A stretch of 64,000 nt of DNA from QVMM01 sp047030855. Its GTDB lineage: Bacteria; Bacteroidota; Bacteroidia; Bacteroidales; Dysgonomonadaceae. This document shows positions 27,984 to 36,631 of the stretch, piece after piece. Position 1 is the first letter of the stretch; each line of letters starts with the position of its first letter. Where the stretch lies: positions 1,922,001 through 1,986,000 of the forward strand of contig JBKYIJ010000008.1 of assembly GCA_047030855.1 (NCBI GenBank). The letters are read 5' to 3'. A program made the position numbers and the translations under genes. The notes beneath the pieces are model-generated. The model saw nothing but the letters and a program-made list of their open reading frames with translations. It made no database searches and was not told the DNA's origin.

Positions 27984-28679
27984 TTATATTTCTGTTGATA
28001 CTTCTTTCATAAAATTGTAAAGCCATTCGAGAGCCTGAAAATCTTCGCTCAGTTGTTTTACCAGTTCGTCCGAATACAACTCTTTGCCTATGGGTTTGTC
28101 TTTGAAAACATAGACGCCTTTGCGTTGTATCCATTGTTGGTAATACTCGGGCAGTTCGCTCGCTATGGGACGTTTGTATTCCTCGCCGCCAATGGTATAT
28201 CCTCTGTCGAGAACGGTCTTTTGCGTGACGCGTTTAAATTCTTCCGCGTCGTACGATATTTCTTCTCTGAAAGCGTCCATTACTTTCTTTTTCGGGGCGA
28301 ATAGTCCCATTCCGTAAGTGTATCCGTCGCCTCTCAGCTCCATAAAATATCCGGGATAGTCTGTCCAAATATCGCGGGAAACAGGAATCTGGAACGTAAA
28401 CCACATTGCCGTTTTGTACGGCGCTTTATTTTTTGAGAAACGGATGTCCCTGTATATCCGTGATATTGCTCTGTGAGGACGCAGTTCGAAAGCCGCATCT
28501 ATGTTGTGCATGACAGGAGACAGGGCTGTGACAAGAGCCTTCAGAGGTTCGAGTATTTCTTTTTCGTATATCGGTTTGTGTTCGTCAAACCATTCTTTGT
28601 AATTGTTTTCTTTCAGATCGTTGAAAAACTGTATGGCTTCGGGTGTAAAACCTTTGAAGGTTGTAGCTTGTTTTTTCAT
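27984..28679 (-). CDS. DUF2461 family protein (TIGR02453-like)
   Basis: A 231-residue cytoplasmic protein with the family opening FTPEAIQFFNDLKENNYKEW, the central RIYRDIRFSKNKAPYKT (about residues 73-89) and YFMELRGDGYTYGMGLF. The family is widespread but has no established biochemical function. It lies in an operon between rnhA (12 bases) and ddh (13 bases). Confidence 0.85.
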   Translation of the reverse strand: MKKQATTFKGFTPEAIQFFNDLKENNYKEWFDEHKPIYEKEILEPLKALVTALSPVMHNIDAAFELRPHRAISRIYRDIRFSKNKAPYKTAMWFTFQIPVSRDIWTDYPGYFMELRGDGYTYGMGLFAPKKKVMDAFREEISYDAEEFKRVTQKTVLDRGYTIGGEEYKRPIASELPEYYQQWIQRKGVYVFKDKPIGKELYSDELVKQLSEDFQALEWLYNFMKEVSTEI

Positions 28680-28691
28680 GTCGGTTTGTAT

Positions 28692-29315
28692 TTATTTTCT
28701 TCCGAAGTCGGCAGGTATTTCTCCCCATTCGGAAGTATTCCATTTTATTATTTTTGTTGTGTAAGTATTTTCTTTAAGCCATTTTTCGGCTCTTTCGATC
28801 ATGTAGAACAGCGACATATTGGCGGCAGTACGTTCAAGTTTTGTCTTGCATTTTTTGTCTTTTATCCATTTTATGGCATTTGCGCTGTCGGAGTAAATCG
28901 GGATGCCTGCCTTTTTTTGCTTCAGCAAAGCCAGCCCGTGAACGATTGCCAGAAATTCGCCGATGTTATTCGTCCCTTCCTCAAAAGGTCCCTGATGAAA
29001 TACTTCCTCTCCTGTCTGAAGATATACTCCGCGATATTCCATCAAGCCCGGATTGCCGCTGCATGCGGCATCTACCGCCAGACTGTTCTGGATTACGTCA
29101 GGATTGTTTTTGTAGTTGACCCCGGTTTTCTTCTCCTTTTTCCTTATGTGGATATAAGCCTCTTCGTTGTATGCTTTCAGGGCTTCTTCTTTTGTCGGGA
29201 AAGACTTGTATAATGCTCCCTCAAATCCTTCGATCTGCTTTTTACATTCGCTCCAGTCGTCATAGACGCCGGGCGAAACGCCGTTCCATACTACGTAAAA
29301 CTTTTTCTTTGCCAT
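28692..29315 (-). CDS. rnhA: Ribonuclease HI with viroplasmin-like N-terminal domain
   Basis: A 207-residue protein. The N-terminal 45 residues (KFYVVWNGVSPGVYDDWSEC) form the caulimovirus viroplasmin-type domain that binds RNA-DNA hybrids, as in eukaryotic RNase H1. The catalytic domain shows the acidic residues in AVDAACSGNPG (about 81), the NIGEFLAIVHGL motif (Glu near 119) and SDSANAIKWI (Asp near 143). It removes RNA from RNA-DNA hybrids. First gene of the operon ending in ispE. Confidence 0.9.
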   Translation of the reverse strand: MAKKKFYVVWNGVSPGVYDDWSECKKQIEGFEGALYKSFPTKEEALKAYNEEAYIHIRKKEKKTGVNYKNNPDVIQNSLAVDAACSGNPGLMEYRGVYLQTGEEVFHQGPFEEGTNNIGEFLAIVHGLALLKQKKAGIPIYSDSANAIKWIKDKKCKTKLERTAANMSLFYMIERAEKWLKENTYTTKIIKWNTSEWGEIPADFGRK

Positions 29316-29372
29316 AAATGTATTTGTACAAAGATAGGTTTTTTCTTTGTTTTACATCGTACAGTTATGCTG

Positions 29373-29945
29373 TTACGTATTTCTGTCGACTCTGTCCGAA
29401 TATTTTTCGGGAATATAGATGTTTATGGGTTCTTCGGGTTCGAATACTTCCTCTATATTTATGATGACGGCAGGCGTTTTTGCCCTTTCGTCTGGCGTGT
29501 TTCTTTTTTTCTCGATGTATTCTCTTGGAATATATACTTCTATGCTGTTTACGGAAGACGACAGTATTTCGGCATTCTTTATTTCTACCACGGGTGAAAC
29601 GCTTTTATCTTCCATTTGTATTTTTTCTACGTACTTTTCGGGTACATAAACATACAGAGTCGTTTCCTCTACGCTTTGTTTGGTTGAGGGGATATTAATA
29701 AAGTAGATGATAAGCAGAATTGCAGCGGCAGACGACAATCCGTATAACCATATTTTTCGGTTTCGGTGCGTTGTCCGTGCAGACACCTTTCTTTGCATTT
29801 TCGCAATACGGGCGTTATGATTGCCTTTTACCGAATTGTAGCCCTCGATCGCTTCATCCAGAAACGGATCGTACATGGCTTCCAGTTCGATGCGGCGTGC
29901 ATCCTTGCCTTTGCGGTTTCCTTTTATGTAATCTATAAAACTCAT
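29373..29945 (-). CDS. Membrane partner (putative anti-sigma factor) of the ECF sigma factor, with three YIP repeats
   Basis: A 190-residue protein. The cytoplasmic N-terminus (FIDYIKGNRKGKDARRIELE) resembles the start of Bacteroidota proteins paired with ECF sigma factors. One membrane segment follows at about residues 65-84. The exposed C-terminus contains three related units spaced 38 and 39 residues apart: LYVYVPEKYVEKI (97-109), IEVYIPREYIEKK (135-147) and INIYIPEKYSDRV (174-186). Its start overlaps the sigma-factor stop by four bases. Anti-sigma function is inferred from topology and coupling; a TonB-like or surface role is possible. Confidence 0.6.
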   Translation of the reverse strand: MSFIDYIKGNRKGKDARRIELEAMYDPFLDEAIEGYNSVKGNHNARIAKMQRKVSARTTHRNRKIWLYGLSSAAAILLIIYFINIPSTKQSVEETTLYVYVPEKYVEKIQMEDKSVSPVVEIKNAEILSSSVNSIEVYIPREYIEKKRNTPDERAKTPAVIINIEEVFEPEEPINIYIPEKYSDRVDRNT

Positions 29946-30517
29946 TCTTTGTTCATATTGTTTTCGATACAGATTCTGAGGTTACGTTTACCGTTCTGAA
30001 TATAGCTCTTTACGCTTTTCAAATTGTATCCTGTCGATTCCACAATGTCGGCGTACGACAATTCTTCATAGAAGAACTTTTTGACGGATATTCTTTGCGG
30101 TTCGGGCAGTTTCTCCATACACTTATTCAAAACGGCTTCGCGTTCATTGTCCGTATTTTCTTCTAATAGAGTCAGAACAATGTCCGATTCCATAAGGTTA
30201 GAGTCAAAACTTACGGGTATTTCACGCCTGTTTTCTTTCAATAAATGAAAACAGTGGTTTTTAACCACACTGTACAGCCATGTTTTGAATACTTTTATTT
30301 CGTAGTTTGATACTTTTGTCAGAAGATTTTCGAAAATTTCCATCACCGCATCCTGCGCTTTATCTTCGTCTTGCAGATATTTAAGGCAGAGCCCGTAAAC
30401 AAGCGGAATATATCGGTTGTAGAGCTGTCCGAAATATTCAGATTTGCCGCTTTCTTTGTAGCGGAGTAATAACTCTTCGTCGGAAGATTCGGTTTTATTT
30501 GATTTGAAAAATCTCAA
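29942..30517 (-). CDS. ECF-type RNA polymerase sigma factor
   Basis: A 191-residue sigma-70 family protein with only regions 2 and 4. Region 2 spans about residues 20-100 (DEDKAQDAVMEIFENLLTK, KTWLYSVVKNHCFHLLKENR), and region 4 about 130-185 (LPEPQRISVKKFFYEELSYA, GYNLKSVKSYIQNGKRNL). It should direct RNA polymerase to a small regulon, held in check by the overlapping downstream membrane protein. A -7-like TAGATTTG lies 20 bases upstream. Confidence 0.88.
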   Translation of the reverse strand: MRFFKSNKTESSDEELLLRYKESGKSEYFGQLYNRYIPLVYGLCLKYLQDEDKAQDAVMEIFENLLTKVSNYEIKVFKTWLYSVVKNHCFHLLKENRREIPVSFDSNLMESDIVLTLLEENTDNEREAVLNKCMEKLPEPQRISVKKFFYEELSYADIVESTGYNLKSVKSYIQNGKRNLRICIENNMNKE

Positions 30518-30536
30518 TGAATAAGTTATTTTTACA

Positions 30537-30544
30537 CAAATCTA
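30537..30544 (-). promoter_or_regulatory. Probable -7 element for the sigma factor (TAGATTTG on the minus strand)
   Basis: The minus strand reads TAGATTTG, matching TAnnTTTG, 20 bases before the sigma factor start. This suggests transcription by the housekeeping sigma factor. Confidence 0.45.
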
Positions 30545-30660
30545 CGTTGATTTTGCCGAATTGTATAAAAAAAACTCGCTAATTTTATGGAATTATCGCT
30601 TATTTGCTATCTACAAAGCAAAAGGTAACCCGATAATGAACATTTAAAACTTGGAAGATT

Positions 30661-31011
30661 ATGAAAGGGAAAATGATATTGATAATGGGAGTCTTACTTA
30701 TTGCTTCATATTTTTTGTATGAATGGAAAGGCAACCCAAGAGATAAAAACAGAAAGAAGGAAGTGGTACATACCGAATTTGTAACGGGTACGATAACCGA
30801 TCATAACGGCAGCATAGTGTCTAAGGCGACTGTCTACCTGTTAGGTTCGGACGAAAAAACATACAGCGACAGTAAAGGAATGTTTGAGATTCCCGCTAAA
30901 GACGGCGATGAGCTTATTATTTCGCATCCTCGGTATAAAATCCAATCAGTTAATGTCAAAAAAGAGAAAATAGATGTTATTCTGCGTCCGAAAGACAAAG
31001 AGGAAGAATAA
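30661..31011 (+). CDS. Small membrane-anchored carboxypeptidase-regulatory-like domain protein
   Basis: A 116-residue protein with one N-terminal membrane segment or signal anchor (about residues 4-21), then a basic linker and a CarboxypepD_reg-like beta-sandwich: VTGTITDHNGSIVSKATVYL, a TYSDSKGMFEIPA turn and IISHPRYKIQSVNV. Such domains usually head TonB-dependent receptors; here it is free-standing. It is divergent from the ECF sigma/anti-sigma pair, so it may belong to that regulon (inference). Confidence 0.65.
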   Translation: MKGKMILIMGVLLIASYFLYEWKGNPRDKNRKKEVVHTEFVTGTITDHNGSIVSKATVYLLGSDEKTYSDSKGMFEIPAKDGDELIISHPRYKIQSVNVKKEKIDVILRPKDKEEE

Positions 31012-31038
31012 TTAAATTTTTAAAAACAATCGGAAGAG

Positions 31039-31066
31039 AAAGGCTTACTTTATGTAAGCCTTTTTA
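31039..31066 (+). terminator. Rho-independent terminator
   Basis: AAAGGCTTAC (31039-31048) pairs with GTAAGCCTTT (31054-31063), followed by T. It ends the carboxypeptidase-regulatory-like gene. Confidence 0.85.
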
Positions 31067-31158
31067 TGTATAAACTATTTCCATAATTATATAACATTTT
31101 TTTCTCAATTGATGCGAACTTTGTCCTGAATATTAAGTTATAATAAAGAGGTTTGATT

Positions 31159-33399
31159 ATGGCAAAGCCTGATAAAAATATAGTTAAAAAATCTTATCCT
31201 GTACTCAATATGTCGTGTGCAGCCTGTGCAAGCAGTTCACAAAACGTACTGAAACGACAGGATGGGGTGGTTTCCGCTTCGGTAAACTATGGAAACGGAA
31301 TGGCTGTGATAGAATACGATTCTTCTAAAACCGATCCGCAGAAACTGAAATCCGCATTGCAGGATATCGGTTATGACCTTTTGCTCGATGAAGGCAATTC
31401 GGCGCAGGACAAGCTGGAAGCGATCCATAAAAAAAGAATGAAAACTTTGTTGACGAAAGTTATCGTTGCGATTGTTTTCTCCCTTCCTGTCGTTGTTATA
31501 GCCATGACGCCTTCGCTGATGCACATGAAGTATGCCAATCTGGTAATGTGGATACTTTCGACACCTGTCGTATTTTATTGCGGAAGCCAGTTTTTTGCAG
31601 GTGCATACAAACAGGCAAAACATCTTTCCAGTAATATGGACACCCTTGTGGCTTTGAGTTCGGGTGTCGCCTATCTGTTCAGCGTATTCAATACTCTGTA
31701 TCCTCAATTCTGGACAAACAGAGGGCTTGAAGCTCATGTTTATTTTGAAGCCGTTGCGGTGGTGATAATGTTTGTTCTTATTGGAAAGTTATTGGAAGAA
31801 CGAGCTAAAGGAAGTACGTCGTCAGCCATAAAAAAACTGATGGGTTTGCAGCCTAAAACCGTGACTGTTATCTCGTCCGACGGACAACAAAAGGAGGTAT
31901 CCATCAATGAAATCGCAATAAACGATACGGTTCTGGTAAAACCCGGAGAAAAGATAGCAGTTGACGGAACAGTGTTGCAAGGATCGTCTTTTGTGGATGA
32001 GAGCATGATTAGCGGCGAACCCGTCCCCGTTGAGAAAAAGGAAAGTGAAAAGGTTTTTGCAGGAACAATCAACCAGAAGGGAAGTTTTCGGTTCCGTGCC
32101 GATAAAGTAGGAAAAGACACGTTGCTTTCCCAGATTATTCAAATGGTGCAGGATGCGCAGGGAAGCAAAGCCCCCGTACAAAAACTTGTAGATAAGATAG
32201 CAGGTATTTTTGTGCCGATTGTTATAGGAGTGGCTGTCGCCAGTTTCATTATCTGGACTGTATTCGGCGGACAAAACGGCATTACGTACGGATTGCTGGC
32301 TCTCATTACCGTTCTGGTAATAGCCTGTCCGTGTGCGCTGGGTTTGGCGACACCGACGGCTATTATGGTGGGAATAGGAAAAGGAGCCGAAAACGGAATT
32401 TTGATAAAAGATGCCGAAAGCCTCGAACTTGCCAAGAAAGTAAATGTTGTCGTTTTAGATAAAACAGGGACTATCACCGAAGGCAAACCTGCCGTGACAG
32501 ATATATTGTGGTTAACAGAGAACATTGAACCCTATCGCAATATATTGTTCAGCATCGAGCGTTCGTCCGAACATCCGTTGGCGGAAGCTGTAAGCAATTA
32601 TTTGAACAAAGATGCGGCTTTTATCAACGGAATTGAGATAGAAAGCGTCAGCGGACGCGGAGTTCGGGGAAAACTTAATGATGAACAATATTTCGCCGGC
32701 AATATGCAGATGGCAAAAGAAGCGGGCGTGAACATAGATAACGATACCGAAAAGTGGATAAACGAAAAACTTGACCTTGCCAATACAGTTATCCTTTTCG
32801 GAGACAGCAAAGAAGCTTTTGCTGTTGTCGCTATTGCCGATAAAATCAAAAAAACATCGGCGCAAGCCGTTAAACAGCTTCAAAATGAAGGCATAGATGT
32901 TTATATGCTTACCGGCGATAATGAACAAACCGCTAAGGCTGTCGCAATTGAAACGGGTATAAATCATTACAAAGCCAATCTGTTGCCTGCCGACAAAGTC
33001 GGGTTTATAAAACAAATGCAGTCGCAGGGAAAAACAGTGGCGATGGTTGGCGACGGTATAAACGACAGCGTTGCTTTAGCGCAAGCCGATGTGAGTATCG
33101 CGATGGGGAAGGGCAGCGACATAGCGATGGACGTGGCGAAGATGACGATTATATCCGACGATCTGACTAAGATTCCGCAAGCAATTAACTTGTCCCGAAA
33201 AACGGTTCGCACGATAAAACAAAACCTTTTCTGGGCATTTATATATAACGTTATCGGAATACCTGTTGCAGCAGGCATACTTTATCCTTTCAACGGATTC
33301 CTGCTCAATCCGATGATAGCAGGTGCTGCTATGGCATTGAGCAGCGTAAGCGTTGTTACAAACAGTTTAAGGTTGAAGTTCATTAATCTAAATAAATAA
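31159..33399 (+). CDS. copA: Copper-translocating P-type ATPase
   Basis: A 746-residue P1B ATPase that exports Cu(I) across the inner membrane. The N-terminal heavy-metal domain carries MSCAAC (Cys20, Cys23). Eight membrane segments follow, with the CPC motif in VIACPCALG (about residue 388-392), the phosphorylation motif DKTGT (about 434), SSEHPLAEA in the nucleotide domain and GDGINDSVAL in the P domain. Start: the ATG at 31159 is used; an in-frame TTG at 31153 is less likely. A small copper-chaperone-like gene follows after seven bases. Confidence 0.93.
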   Translation: MAKPDKNIVKKSYPVLNMSCAACASSSQNVLKRQDGVVSASVNYGNGMAVIEYDSSKTDPQKLKSALQDIGYDLLLDEGNSAQDKLEAIHKKRMKTLLTKVIVAIVFSLPVVVIAMTPSLMHMKYANLVMWILSTPVVFYCGSQFFAGAYKQAKHLSSNMDTLVALSSGVAYLFSVFNTLYPQFWTNRGLEAHVYFEAVAVVIMFVLIGKLLEERAKGSTSSAIKKLMGLQPKTVTVISSDGQQKEVSINEIAINDTVLVKPGEKIAVDGTVLQGSSFVDESMISGEPVPVEKKESEKVFAGTINQKGSFRFRADKVGKDTLLSQIIQMVQDAQGSKAPVQKLVDKIAGIFVPIVIGVAVASFIIWTVFGGQNGITYGLLALITVLVIACPCALGLATPTAIMVGIGKGAENGILIKDAESLELAKKVNVVVLDKTGTITEGKPAVTDILWLTENIEPYRNILFSIERSSEHPLAEAVSNYLNKDAAFINGIEIESVSGRGVRGKLNDEQYFAGNMQMAKEAGVNIDNDTEKWINEKLDLANTVILFGDSKEAFAVVAIADKIKKTSAQAVKQLQNEGIDVYMLTGDNEQTAKAVAIETGINHYKANLLPADKVGFIKQMQSQGKTVAMVGDGINDSVALAQADVSIAMGKGSDIAMDVAKMTIISDDLTKIPQAINLSRKTVRTIKQNLFWAFIYNVIGIPVAAGILYPFNGFLLNPMIAGAAMALSSVSVVTNSLRLKFINLNK

Positions 33400-33406
33400 A
33401 AGAGTT

Positions 33407-33619
33407 ATGAAAGAAGTATATAAATTTAAGACAACTATTAATTGTGGCAATTGTCTGAAAAGGGTTACGCCTTTTCTTGATAAGGTTGAAGGCATCGGAA
33501 AATGGAACGTAGATACAGATAATCCTGACAAAATTCTGACAGTCGAATCCGCCGGTGCAACCCGGCAGCAAATAATAGATGCGGTGCAGAAGCCCGGATT
33601 TGATATAGAAAGCATATAA
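33407..33619 (+). CDS. Heavy-metal-associated domain protein (copper chaperone-like)
   Basis: A 70-residue single HMA domain (beta-alpha-beta-beta-alpha-beta) with the metal-binding motif INCGNCLKR (Cys13, Cys16). It should bind Cu(I) in the cytoplasm and hand it to the N-terminal domain of CopA, encoded seven bases upstream. It is shifted from the usual MxCxxC to INCGNC. The operon ends in a terminator. Confidence 0.82.
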   Translation: MKEVYKFKTTINCGNCLKRVTPFLDKVEGIGKWNVDTDNPDKILTVESAGATRQQIIDAVQKPGFDIESI

Positions 33620-33636
33620 TTTACCAGTTCGGATAG

Positions 33637-33670
33637 AAGCCGTATCTTATTTTTGGATATGGCTTATTTT
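33637..33670 (+). terminator. Rho-independent terminator after the copper operon
   Basis: AAGCCGTATC (33637-33646) pairs with GATATGGCTT (33656-33665) with one G-U pair; ATTTTTG follows. It overlaps the stop of the convergent lipoprotein gene. Confidence 0.75.
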
Positions 33671-34242
33671 TGTTCTTCAATGCGTTTATGAAACCATTTC
33701 CTTTTTAAAAAATGATTGGTAGAATCTATACGCGATTCTAAAGGATGGAATAGGCATATCAGATTCTCCGATCTCATATTGCTGGAAATCATTTCCTTCT
33801 TCAAACTCGTGCCGCTAGAAATCATCTTAATCTGATTCCCATTTATTATTTTAAAATTATAATAACATACAAGTCTTTTACCTGTTCCAAAATCATCTGC
33901 TATAATCTGTGTCTTAATTATACCTTTTGCAAGTATATAAGTACCCCATCTGACAGGATATTCCCCTGTCTGAAAAGATTTCACCGCATCACTTATAGTC
34001 ATACAGCATAGCCCGTCTCTATAAAACATAAATTTGTAAGTATAAGAAATACCTGTACTCTCGACTTTTATGATGCTATCCGACTGATAATATCCATCGA
34101 CATTTATGAGCGTATCGATACCAGTATATCTGCCATCGTACTTGTAAGTAAACCCTGATGGGTTTGTATATGATGCTATCAGTATACAACTGCTAAAAAA
34201 GAATAAAAGCCCGACAGAAGATATTATAGCTTTGATTTTCAT
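33664..34242 (-). CDS. Hypothetical lipoprotein
   Basis: A 192-residue protein with a hydrophobic signal ending FFFSSC (acylated cysteine at residue 19). The rest is beta-rich with no motif I recognise; a double cysteine GLCCMTIS lies near residue 80. Unlike many outer-membrane lipoproteins here, the residues after the cysteine (ILIAS) are not acidic, so inner-leaflet or periplasmic location is possible. Monocistronic and flanked by terminators. Function unknown. Confidence 0.6.
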   Translation of the reverse strand: MKIKAIISSVGLLFFFSSCILIASYTNPSGFTYKYDGRYTGIDTLINVDGYYQSDSIIKVESTGISYTYKFMFYRDGLCCMTISDAVKSFQTGEYPVRWGTYILAKGIIKTQIIADDFGTGKRLVCYYNFKIINGNQIKMISSGTSLKKEMISSNMRSENLICLFHPLESRIDSTNHFLKRKWFHKRIEEQK

Positions 34243-34333
34243 TGTATTACTGTTATTTTACGGATGCAATATAGTAAATTATCTCCTAAAATATAAAAAA
34301 CAAATATCCTATACTTTCATAAATATATAACTA

Positions 34334-34341
34334 TATCTTTG
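34334..34341 (+). promoter_or_regulatory. -7 element (TATCTTTG) deciding the DUF423 start
   Basis: TATCTTTG overlaps the upstream TTG at 34339, so transcription would begin downstream of it. The ATG at 34357 is therefore the start, with a leader of only about ten bases. Confidence 0.6.
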
Positions 34342-34356
34342 TCTAAAAAGACAGAT

Positions 34357-34743
34357 ATGAAACAACTTGTACTTACCATAGGTGCTTTATACGGAATGTT
34401 GTCCGTGATATTGGGTGCTTTCGGGGCACATGCTTTTAAGAAAATATTGTCGCCCGATAAGTTGCTTAGTTTTGACACAGGAGTCCGCTATCAGATGTAC
34501 CATGCCATTGCTTTGCTGGTTATCGGGTTTGCTTTGCCTTTTGTGACTTCAGCGGAAAAATGGGCTGCAATATGCATGATGATCGGTGTTTTTCTGTTTT
34601 CGTTCAGTATCTATTTCTTGGCTTTTTCAGATTATTGGAATGTAAATCTTCGTTTCCTCGGTCCTGTTACACCTATCGGCGGATTGTTTATGATAGTGGG
34701 TTGGGCATTGCTGGTTTATATTTTTATCAAAAGCAGGTTTTAA
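34357..34743 (+). CDS. DUF423 family membrane protein
   Basis: A 128-residue protein with four membrane segments and the DUF423 pattern: LGAFGAHAFKKIL (about residues 17-29), TGVRYQMYHAIALL (about 38-51) and LRFLGPVTPIGGLFMIVGW (about 99-117). The family is widespread in bacteria and has no proven function. It sits alone, with its own -7 element and a terminator. Confidence 0.85.
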   Translation: MKQLVLTIGALYGMLSVILGAFGAHAFKKILSPDKLLSFDTGVRYQMYHAIALLVIGFALPFVTSAEKWAAICMMIGVFLFSFSIYFLAFSDYWNVNLRFLGPVTPIGGLFMIVGWALLVYIFIKSRF

Positions 34744-34766
34744 TATAAATCAGATATAGAAATATA

Positions 34767-34797
34767 AAAGGCTGAAATTTAATATTTCAGCCTTTTT
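34767..34797. terminator. Bidirectional terminator between DUF423 and fumarase
   Basis: AAAAGGCTGAAAT (34767-34779) pairs with ATTTCAGCCTTTT (34783-34795), with an A run on one side and a T run on the other. It can serve both convergent genes. Confidence 0.88.
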
Positions 34798-34815
34798 GTT
34801 TAGAATAAAACGTAA

Positions 34816-36462
34816 TTACTTAAATGAAGTACATCCCGTAACGGGCTTCAGTTGCTGGAAGAAATCGTTTCCTTTATCGTCCACAAGGATAAACGCAGGA
34901 AAATCCACGACTTCTATTTTCCAGATGGCTTCCATGCCGAGTTCGGGATATTCAAGACATTCCAGACTCTTAATGCAGTTCTGTGCCAGAATTGCCGCAG
35001 GTCCGCCGATGCTTCCGAGGTAGAAACCTCCGTGCTTTTTACAGGCATCCGTTACCTGTTGGCTCCTGTTGCCTTTTGCTATCATCACCATGCTTCCGCC
35101 GTGCGACTGAAACAGGTCGACATAAGAGTCCATACGCCCTGCGGTTGTCGGTCCCATCGATCCTGAGGCGTATCCTTTAGGCGTTTTCGCAGGTCCTGCA
35201 TAGAATATAGGATGATCTTTTATGTATTGCGGCAGGTCTTCCCCTTTGTCGAGCCTTTCCTTTAGTTTTGCATGGGCAATGTCGCGTCCGACAACGATTG
35301 TTCCTGTCAGGGAAAGGCGTGTTGAAACGGGATATTTCGTAAGTTCCGCCAATATTTCTTTCATCGGACGGTTCAGGTCTATTTTTATGCCTCCACTTTC
35401 TCCTGCGTGTTGCATTTCCTTAGGAATCAGGCGTGCAGGATTGTCTTCGAGTTTTTCGAGCCAGATTCCGTCTTTGTTGATTTTACCTTTTATATTCCTG
35501 TCAGCTGAGCAGGATACGCCCATTCCCACAGGACAGGATGCTCCGTGACGCGGCAAACGGACTACGCGAATATCGTGGGCAAAATATTTACCTCCGAATT
35601 GCGCGCCTAAGCCAAGTTCCTGTGCCGCTTTGAGCAACTCTGCTTCCATTTCAAGATCGCGGAAAGCGCGTCCGCCTTCATTTCCCGAATCTGGCAGGCT
35701 GTCATAATATTTGGTTGAGGCGAGTTTTACGGTTTTAAGATTGGTTTCGGCGGAAGTCCCGCCTATTACGAATGCAATATGGTAAGGCGGGCAGGCAGCT
35801 GTTCCCAGCGATTTCATTTTTTCAATCAAAAACGGTTTCAGTTTTTCGGGAGTAAGCAAAGCTTTCGTTTCCTGATATAGGTATGTTTTGTTGGCGGAAC
35901 CACCTCCTTTTGCGACGAACAAGAATTTATATTCGTTTCCGTTAACCGCATAAAGATCTATTTGTGCAGGAAGATTACAACCCGTATTCACCTCTTTATA
36001 CATATCCAGCGGCGCATTTTGCGAATAACGCAGGTTGTCCTCCGTAAATGTATTGTAGACGCCATGAGAAAGGGCTTCTTCATCGTTTCCTCCTGTCCAC
36101 ACCTTTTGTCCTTTTTTGCCGACAATAATTGCAGTTCCCGTGTCTTGACAGAAGGGAAGCACTCCTTTCGCCGATATTTCGGCATTGCGGAGGAATGTTA
36201 AGGCTACGTATTTATCGTTATCGCTGGCTTCAGGATCGGTCAGAATTTTTGCTACCTGTGCCTGATGTTCGGGACGGAGCAGAAATTCCACATTGTGAAA
36301 AGCGTGTTGAGCCAAAAGGGTTAATGCTTCGGGTTCGACTTTCAAAATTTCTTGCCCTTCAAAATCGGATGTAGAGACATAGTCTTTCGACAACAGATAA
36401 TACTCTGTCGTATCTTTTTCTAAAGGGAACATTTCCTGATACTTAAATGCAGGTGTCGCCAT
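34816..36462 (-). CDS. fumA: Class I fumarate hydratase (Fe-S dependent)
   Basis: A 548-residue enzyme that interconverts fumarate and malate. It has the length and architecture of the fused alpha-beta class I fumarases (FumA/FumB). Cluster cysteines are visible in PFCQDTGTAI (about residue 104), NTGCNLPAQID (about 164-168) and GVSCSADRNIKG (about 318). The C-terminal beta domain shows TTAGRMDSYVDLFQSHGGS. The [4Fe-4S] cluster makes it oxygen-sensitive, which fits an anaerobe or microaerobe using the reductive succinate branch. Confidence 0.93.
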   Translation of the reverse strand: MATPAFKYQEMFPLEKDTTEYYLLSKDYVSTSDFEGQEILKVEPEALTLLAQHAFHNVEFLLRPEHQAQVAKILTDPEASDNDKYVALTFLRNAEISAKGVLPFCQDTGTAIIVGKKGQKVWTGGNDEEALSHGVYNTFTEDNLRYSQNAPLDMYKEVNTGCNLPAQIDLYAVNGNEYKFLFVAKGGGSANKTYLYQETKALLTPEKLKPFLIEKMKSLGTAACPPYHIAFVIGGTSAETNLKTVKLASTKYYDSLPDSGNEGGRAFRDLEMEAELLKAAQELGLGAQFGGKYFAHDIRVVRLPRHGASCPVGMGVSCSADRNIKGKINKDGIWLEKLEDNPARLIPKEMQHAGESGGIKIDLNRPMKEILAELTKYPVSTRLSLTGTIVVGRDIAHAKLKERLDKGEDLPQYIKDHPIFYAGPAKTPKGYASGSMGPTTAGRMDSYVDLFQSHGGSMVMIAKGNRSQQVTDACKKHGGFYLGSIGGPAAILAQNCIKSLECLEYPELGMEAIWKIEVVDFPAFILVDDKGNDFFQQLKPVTGCTSFK

Positions 36463-36502
36463 ATTTTATTTTTTTAGTTGATTATGTATTTTCTATTATC
36501 TG

Positions 36503-36510
36503 CAAAATTA
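36503..36510 (-). promoter_or_regulatory. Possible -7 element for fumarase (TAATTTTG on the minus strand)
   Basis: The minus strand reads TAATTTTG (TAnnTTTG) about 40 bases upstream of the fumarase start. Confidence 0.4.
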
Positions 36511-36578
36511 GTAAAAATATCAGTTTATTCTTTTTATATGATTAAGGAGTTTGTCTGGTTAAGTTAAAATCTTAAAAT

Positions 36579-36613
36579 AACAAAGGATATTCAAAAATGA
36601 ATATCCTTTTGTT
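36579..36613 (-). terminator. Terminator of the PEPCK/HprK-like gene
   Basis: AACAAAGGATATTC (36579-36592) pairs with GAATATCCTTTTGTT (36599-36613). On the minus strand the hairpin is followed by a T-rich tract, and it lies just after the stop at 36632. Confidence 0.75.
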
Positions 36614-36631
36614 TATATGGCAGGCTTAAGT

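Noticed and set aside
34339..34356. TTG start for the DUF423 gene
   Set aside because: It lies within the -7 promoter element, so it would not be transcribed.
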